DNA from: Cytobacillus oceanisediminis
Lineage (GTDB): Bacteria; Bacillota; Bacilli; Bacillales; Cytobacillaceae
Length of the DNA stretch: 64,000 nucleotides
Assembly: GCF_003182355.1 (NCBI RefSeq)
Contig: NZ_QGTW01000017.1
Coordinates: 1-64,000 of the forward strand
Direction: 5' to 3'
A program made the position numbers and the translations under genes. Positions 61,192 through 64,000 of the stretch are shown piece by piece. The first letter of the stretch is position 1. Every line of letters starts with the position of its first letter. A model generated the notes under the pieces. The model ran no database searches, was not told the DNA's origin, and saw only the letters and a list, made by a program, of their open reading frames with translations.

Positions 61192-61969
61192 GGGATTATT
61201 GATCAATCTTCAATTTTTCACAAGCATCCCTATATCGATAGCCCTTCCGATGGACAGGGATCATCTTGAGAAGGCGATTAGAACATTTCCGCTAGTTGGA
61301 CTGTTTCAGGGCAGCCTTTATGCCTTTATTCTTTATACTTTTCTTGAATGGTCTCCTTTTTCAATTTTAGCAGCTGCATTTACAGTTTGGCTCGCAGGAA
61401 TAGTACTGACTGGCGGCATTCATTTGGACGGGTGGATGGATACGAGCGATGCCTTTTTTTCTTATCGCGATCGGAAAAAAAGGCTCGAAATCATGAGTGA
61501 TCCGAGAACAGGAGCATTTGGTGTGTTATCCGTACTTGTTTTATTAAGCGCTCGCTTTCTGTTCATCTATGAAATTATCCTGCTGGCAAGTTCTGTATCT
61601 TACTTTTTAATAGCCTTGATCCCTTTTTTCGGAAAAATGATGATGGGAATACTGCTGCTGAAGGTTAAGGCCGCCAAGGAGGATGGCCTCGGATTCTTAT
61701 TTCAGCAGGCGGCTTCCGGTAAAACTTTGTATATCTATCCCATCTATCTGCTGATAATTGCCGGAGCAGCGGGACTGCTTATGGAACCAGCTCTGTTTGG
61801 AGTTCTTATAATGATAGTGATTTCCGTGCTGCTTTTCTTTTTCCTATCAAAAAAAGTTAATACATGGTTTGGTGGCATGACAGGAGATGTCCTGGGTGCA
61901 AGTGTAGAAGGAACGGAGGTTTTACTATGGATGGCTGTGTGGCTATTGCACTATTTCGCCATGGGTTGA
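61178..61969 (+). CDS. cobS: Adenosylcobinamide-GDP ribazoletransferase CobS
   Basis: Membrane enzyme joining alpha-ribazole (phosphate) to AdoCbi-GDP. 263 residues, about seven helices. GGIHLDGWMDTSDAFFSYRDRKKRLEIMSDPRTGAFG (about 80-116) is the family signature; GGMTGDVLGASVEGTEV near the end. Overlaps the CobQ-like gene by 14 bp. Confidence 0.95.
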   Translation: MKSLKGLLINLQFFTSIPISIALPMDRDHLEKAIRTFPLVGLFQGSLYAFILYTFLEWSPFSILAAAFTVWLAGIVLTGGIHLDGWMDTSDAFFSYRDRKKRLEIMSDPRTGAFGVLSVLVLLSARFLFIYEIILLASSVSYFLIALIPFFGKMMMGILLLKVKAAKEDGLGFLFQQAASGKTLYIYPIYLLIIAGAAGLLMEPALFGVLIMIVISVLLFFFLSKKVNTWFGGMTGDVLGASVEGTEVLLWMAVWLLHYFAMG

Positions 61970-62544
61970 CAGAGGCCAATAAGCGGCATGCCTACCTTGG
62001 CTGGACGGATTCCCCACTATGCCCCATCGATAAGGAAAAAATAGCTGAAGTTCCTGCCGGTTATGAATTGGTTCAATCCAGTGATTTAGGAAGGTGTCAG
62101 CAAACAGCTAAAATGCTCTTTCCAAGAAACAAACTGGAAATAAGCAAAGAATGGCGGGAATGTTATTTTGGCAATTGGGAAGGCAGAACCTATGAAGAAT
62201 TAAAAGATGATGCCGATTATCAAAGATGGCTAGAAGCCCCTTTTTTAGAAAAGGTGCCCGGAGGGGAATCATTCGAGGAATTTTCGGAACGGGTTGATAG
62301 GGGCTGGGAAAAGCTGATTAATAGAATGCTGGAAGATGGGATTCGGAAAGCAGCACTTGTAACGCATGGCGGTGTGATCCGGTACCTGTTAAGCAAATAT
62401 GGACCTGATGGCAAAAAATTCTGGGAATGGCATATCCTCTTTGGAAAAGGATACGAGCTTGTATGGAATCAGGAAGAGTTAAGGAGGGGTGAGAGATGCA
62501 CTTTGTTACGGGTGGCGCCTTTAACGGAAAATCCAGATGGGTGA
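61927..62544 (+). CDS. cobC: Alpha-ribazole phosphatase CobC (histidine phosphatase family)
   Basis: 205 residues. RHG (11-13) carries the phospho-accepting His12; GNWEGRTYEEL and LVTHGGVIRYLLSKY are the other phosphoglycerate-mutase-like motifs. Removes the 5'-phosphate of alpha-ribazole or cobalamin phosphate. The ATG at 61927 has a GGAGG; an earlier in-frame start is inside cobS. The start overlaps cobS by 43 bp. Confidence 0.9.
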   Translation: MDGCVAIALFRHGLTEANKRHAYLGWTDSPLCPIDKEKIAEVPAGYELVQSSDLGRCQQTAKMLFPRNKLEISKEWRECYFGNWEGRTYEELKDDADYQRWLEAPFLEKVPGGESFEEFSERVDRGWEKLINRMLEDGIRKAALVTHGGVIRYLLSKYGPDGKKFWEWHILFGKGYELVWNQEELRRGERCTLLRVAPLTENPDG

Positions 62545-62924
62545 GGAATTTTTATCAGCTGGAGAATGTTCCGTGCCAGTGGGTCTCTGCCTACAAGGGT
62601 GAAACAGTCACTGATTCTCATAAAAATGGTCTTGTTGTAATGGAGGGCATTGAGGTTTGGATCCGGGATTGGTTAAAGGAATCAGGTGACAATGAGGTTC
62701 GAACCAGATGGCAGAATCATCTAAGGGAGTGGCTTGATTGGGAAAAAGAAGATATCCATAGAGAAATTATTCTAATAGGAACGGATATTACTAAAGGCAT
62801 TGTTCCCATGGAAGCAGAAGACAGAAAGTGGCGGGATATAACTGGCTGGGCCTATCAGGATACCGCAGTCCTTTCTGACAGGGTAGATTTAATCTGGTAT
62901 GGCATAAGCCGAAAAATAAAATGA
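62496..62924 (+). CDS. Second, short CobU-like protein
   Basis: 142 residues with a P-loop GGAFNGKS (6-13) and a CobU-like C-terminal part: IGTDITKGIVPMEAEDRKWRDITGWAYQDTAVLSDRVDLIWYGIS corresponds to the VSNEVGxGIVPxxxxxRxFRDxxGxxNQxxAxxADxVxLVxxG run of CobU. The guanylylation-His segment seems missing. Possibly the kinase half only, or a different small substrate such as alpha-ribazole. GGAGGGGTGAG before ATG; overlaps cobC by 49 bp. Confidence 0.75.
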   Translation: MHFVTGGAFNGKSRWVRNFYQLENVPCQWVSAYKGETVTDSHKNGLVVMEGIEVWIRDWLKESGDNEVRTRWQNHLREWLDWEKEDIHREIILIGTDITKGIVPMEAEDRKWRDITGWAYQDTAVLSDRVDLIWYGISRKIK

Positions 62925-62940
62925 AATGGGGAATTTGTTT

Positions 62941-63525
62941 ATGAAGCTTTATACACGAACAGGTGATGAGGGGAAAACGAGCATTATCGGAGGCAGAGTG
63001 GAGAAGGATGATGTAAGGGTTGAGGCATATGGAACAGTGGATGAAGTAAATTGCTTTGTCGGTCAGGCCATGACACAGCTTGATTCAGCTGTTTTTCTGG
63101 ATGTTTTGGCAGATCTGGAAAAGATTCAGCACGAGCTTTTTGACTGCGGCGGAGACTTGGCAAATGTCTCGAAGAATCGGGAGTTGAAGCTGACCAAGGA
63201 ATCGATTGATTATTTGGAAGCTAAAATCGATGCATTCATTGAGGAAGCACCTAAGCTGGAAAGGTTTATTTTGCCTGGAGGAACTCCTGCTTCTGCATCT
63301 ATCCATATAGCAAGAACGGTAACGAGAAGAGCGGAAAGATTGGTTGTGTCATTAAGGAAGGCAGATCCGGAGACTTCTGCAGTTGCCTTAAAATACTTGA
63401 ACCGATTATCCGATTATTTCTTCGCCCTGGCAAGAGTCATTAATTTCCGCATGAACGAAAAAGATGTTGAGTATGTACGAAGCGCGAAAGTATTCCGGGA
63501 AGGAAAGCGCAAGGAGGATAAATAA
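62941..63525 (+). CDS. Cob(I)alamin adenosyltransferase, PduO type
   Basis: 194 residues. Transfers adenosyl from ATP to Co(I) corrinoid. Trimeric helical family with TRTGDEGKTSIIGG (4-17) for ATP and FILPGGTPASASIHIARTVTRRAERLVV (about 105-132). ATG 62941; an in-frame start 15 bp earlier has no better ribosome site. YvqK of B. subtilis is the closest named relative. Confidence 0.93.
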   Translation: MKLYTRTGDEGKTSIIGGRVEKDDVRVEAYGTVDEVNCFVGQAMTQLDSAVFLDVLADLEKIQHELFDCGGDLANVSKNRELKLTKESIDYLEAKIDAFIEEAPKLERFILPGGTPASASIHIARTVTRRAERLVVSLRKADPETSAVALKYLNRLSDYFFALARVINFRMNEKDVEYVRSAKVFREGKRKEDK

Positions 63526-64000
63526 ATGAAAAGCATGAGAATGGCCATGGCTGGAATGCTGGTTGCTTTGACAGCTGTTGGAGCAGCTATTAAAGTCCCT
63601 GCAATTATTGGGACCGTGGCTCTGGACGCCTTTCCTGCTCTGCTTGCAGCTGTTTTGCTTGGCGGATCTGGCGGAGCTATTGTTGCCTCGATTGGCCATC
63701 TGATTTCCGCAATGATTGGCGGTATGCCGCTTGGTCCGCTTCATTTCCTCATTGCTGGAGAAATGGCTTTGTTAGCCTTTGTGTTTGGCTTTCTATTCCG
63801 GAGAGGCAAGCGCTGGCAGGCTGGGATGCTATTTGTGCTAGGCAATGCTTTTGCTGCGCCGCTCCCTTTTATATTTTTGATGGGCAAAGCTTTTTACCTG
63901 GCAATTGTGCCTTCCTTATTTATAGGTTCCGTTTTAAATACGGCTATTGCTTATATAGCGATACCAAGGCTGGCAAGGTTTGTCGAACCTTATTTTTCTA
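63526..64000 (+). CDS. ECF transporter S component for cobalamin precursor (partial at window end)
   Basis: Begins one base after the adenosyltransferase stop, after AAGGAGG, and runs open to the window edge (158 codons seen). Five to six hydrophobic helices: AGMLVALTAVGAAIKVPAIIGTVALDAFPALLAAVLLGG at the start. Similar to CblT/CbrT-like S components placed in cobalamin operons, which bind alpha-ribazole, dimethylbenzimidazole or corrinoids; which one cannot be told. The 3' end is missing. Confidence 0.8.
   Translation, partial: MKSMRMAMAGMLVALTAVGAAIKVPAIIGTVALDAFPALLAAVLLGGSGGAIVASIGHLISAMIGGMPLGPLHFLIAGEMALLAFVFGFLFRRGKRWQAGMLFVLGNAFAAPLPFIFLMGKAFYLAIVPSLFIGSVLNTAIAYIAIPRLARFVEPYFS

Overview
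The window is chromosomal DNA from a low-GC, endospore-forming Firmicute of the family Bacillaceae (Bacillus/Cytobacillus-like; genus not resolvable from sequence alone). Evidence: the sigW-rsiW-cdaA-cdaR-glmM-glmS block with a glmS ribozyme, a Spo0E-like small protein, SigW, SigB, Fur, PerR and CodY-type sites, strong AGGAGG ribosome binding sites, and the GC-rich palindromic intergenic repeats common in Bacillaceae.

Layout: 1-980 is a tRNA cluster (Val, Thr, Tyr, Gln, Lys, Gly, Ala) with a broken second tRNA-Lys copy. 1.5-10.3 kb holds arginase, a convergent Spo0E-like gene, the envelope-stress sigma factor and its anti-sigma factor, the c-di-AMP cyclase and its regulator, and the two amino-sugar enzymes that start peptidoglycan precursor synthesis, with glmS behind a self-cleaving riboswitch. 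10.6-15.9 kb is a mannitol operon (EIICBA fusion, MtlR, MtlD). 16.3-27.3 kb is a mixed region: TetR/RND efflux pair, racemase-like protein, MFS exporter, two small proteins, a DUF4145 protein, a SigB-type stress protein, AlaX and a DUF3870 protein.

27.4-38.2 kb is a dpp-ykf operon for uptake and cytoplasmic breakdown of murein peptides, ending in a signal-less penicillin-recognising serine hydrolase; its promoter overlaps a CodY-like box. 38.3-42.8 kb is a MarR regulator and a YclNOPQ-type catecholate siderophore importer with a Fur box; two near-identical inverted repeats flank marR. 43.3-53.7 kb carries membrane and housekeeping genes (mechanosensitive-channel-like protein, PPOX flavoprotein, EamA, PerR-boxed Dps, DedA, TSUP, argS with a T-box, a RodA-type SEDS protein, and a protein of unknown function).

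53.7-64.0 kb is one long cobalamin salvage operon under a B12 riboswitch: BtuF, BtuC, a BtuD-CbiZ fusion, CbiB, CobD, CobU, a CobQ lacking its glutaminase domain, CobS, CobC, a second divergent CobU-like protein, PduO-type adenosyltransferase and the start of an ECF S component. Import feeds CbiZ, which makes cobyric acid; CbiB/CobD rebuild the side chain and CobU/CobS/CobC finish the nucleotide loop. The most unusual points are the CobQ with an apparently precise in-frame loss of its GATase domain, the divergent CobU paralogue, the signal-less serine hydrolase, the twin marR operators, and four intergenic arrays with a roughly 20-bp (two helical turn) period.
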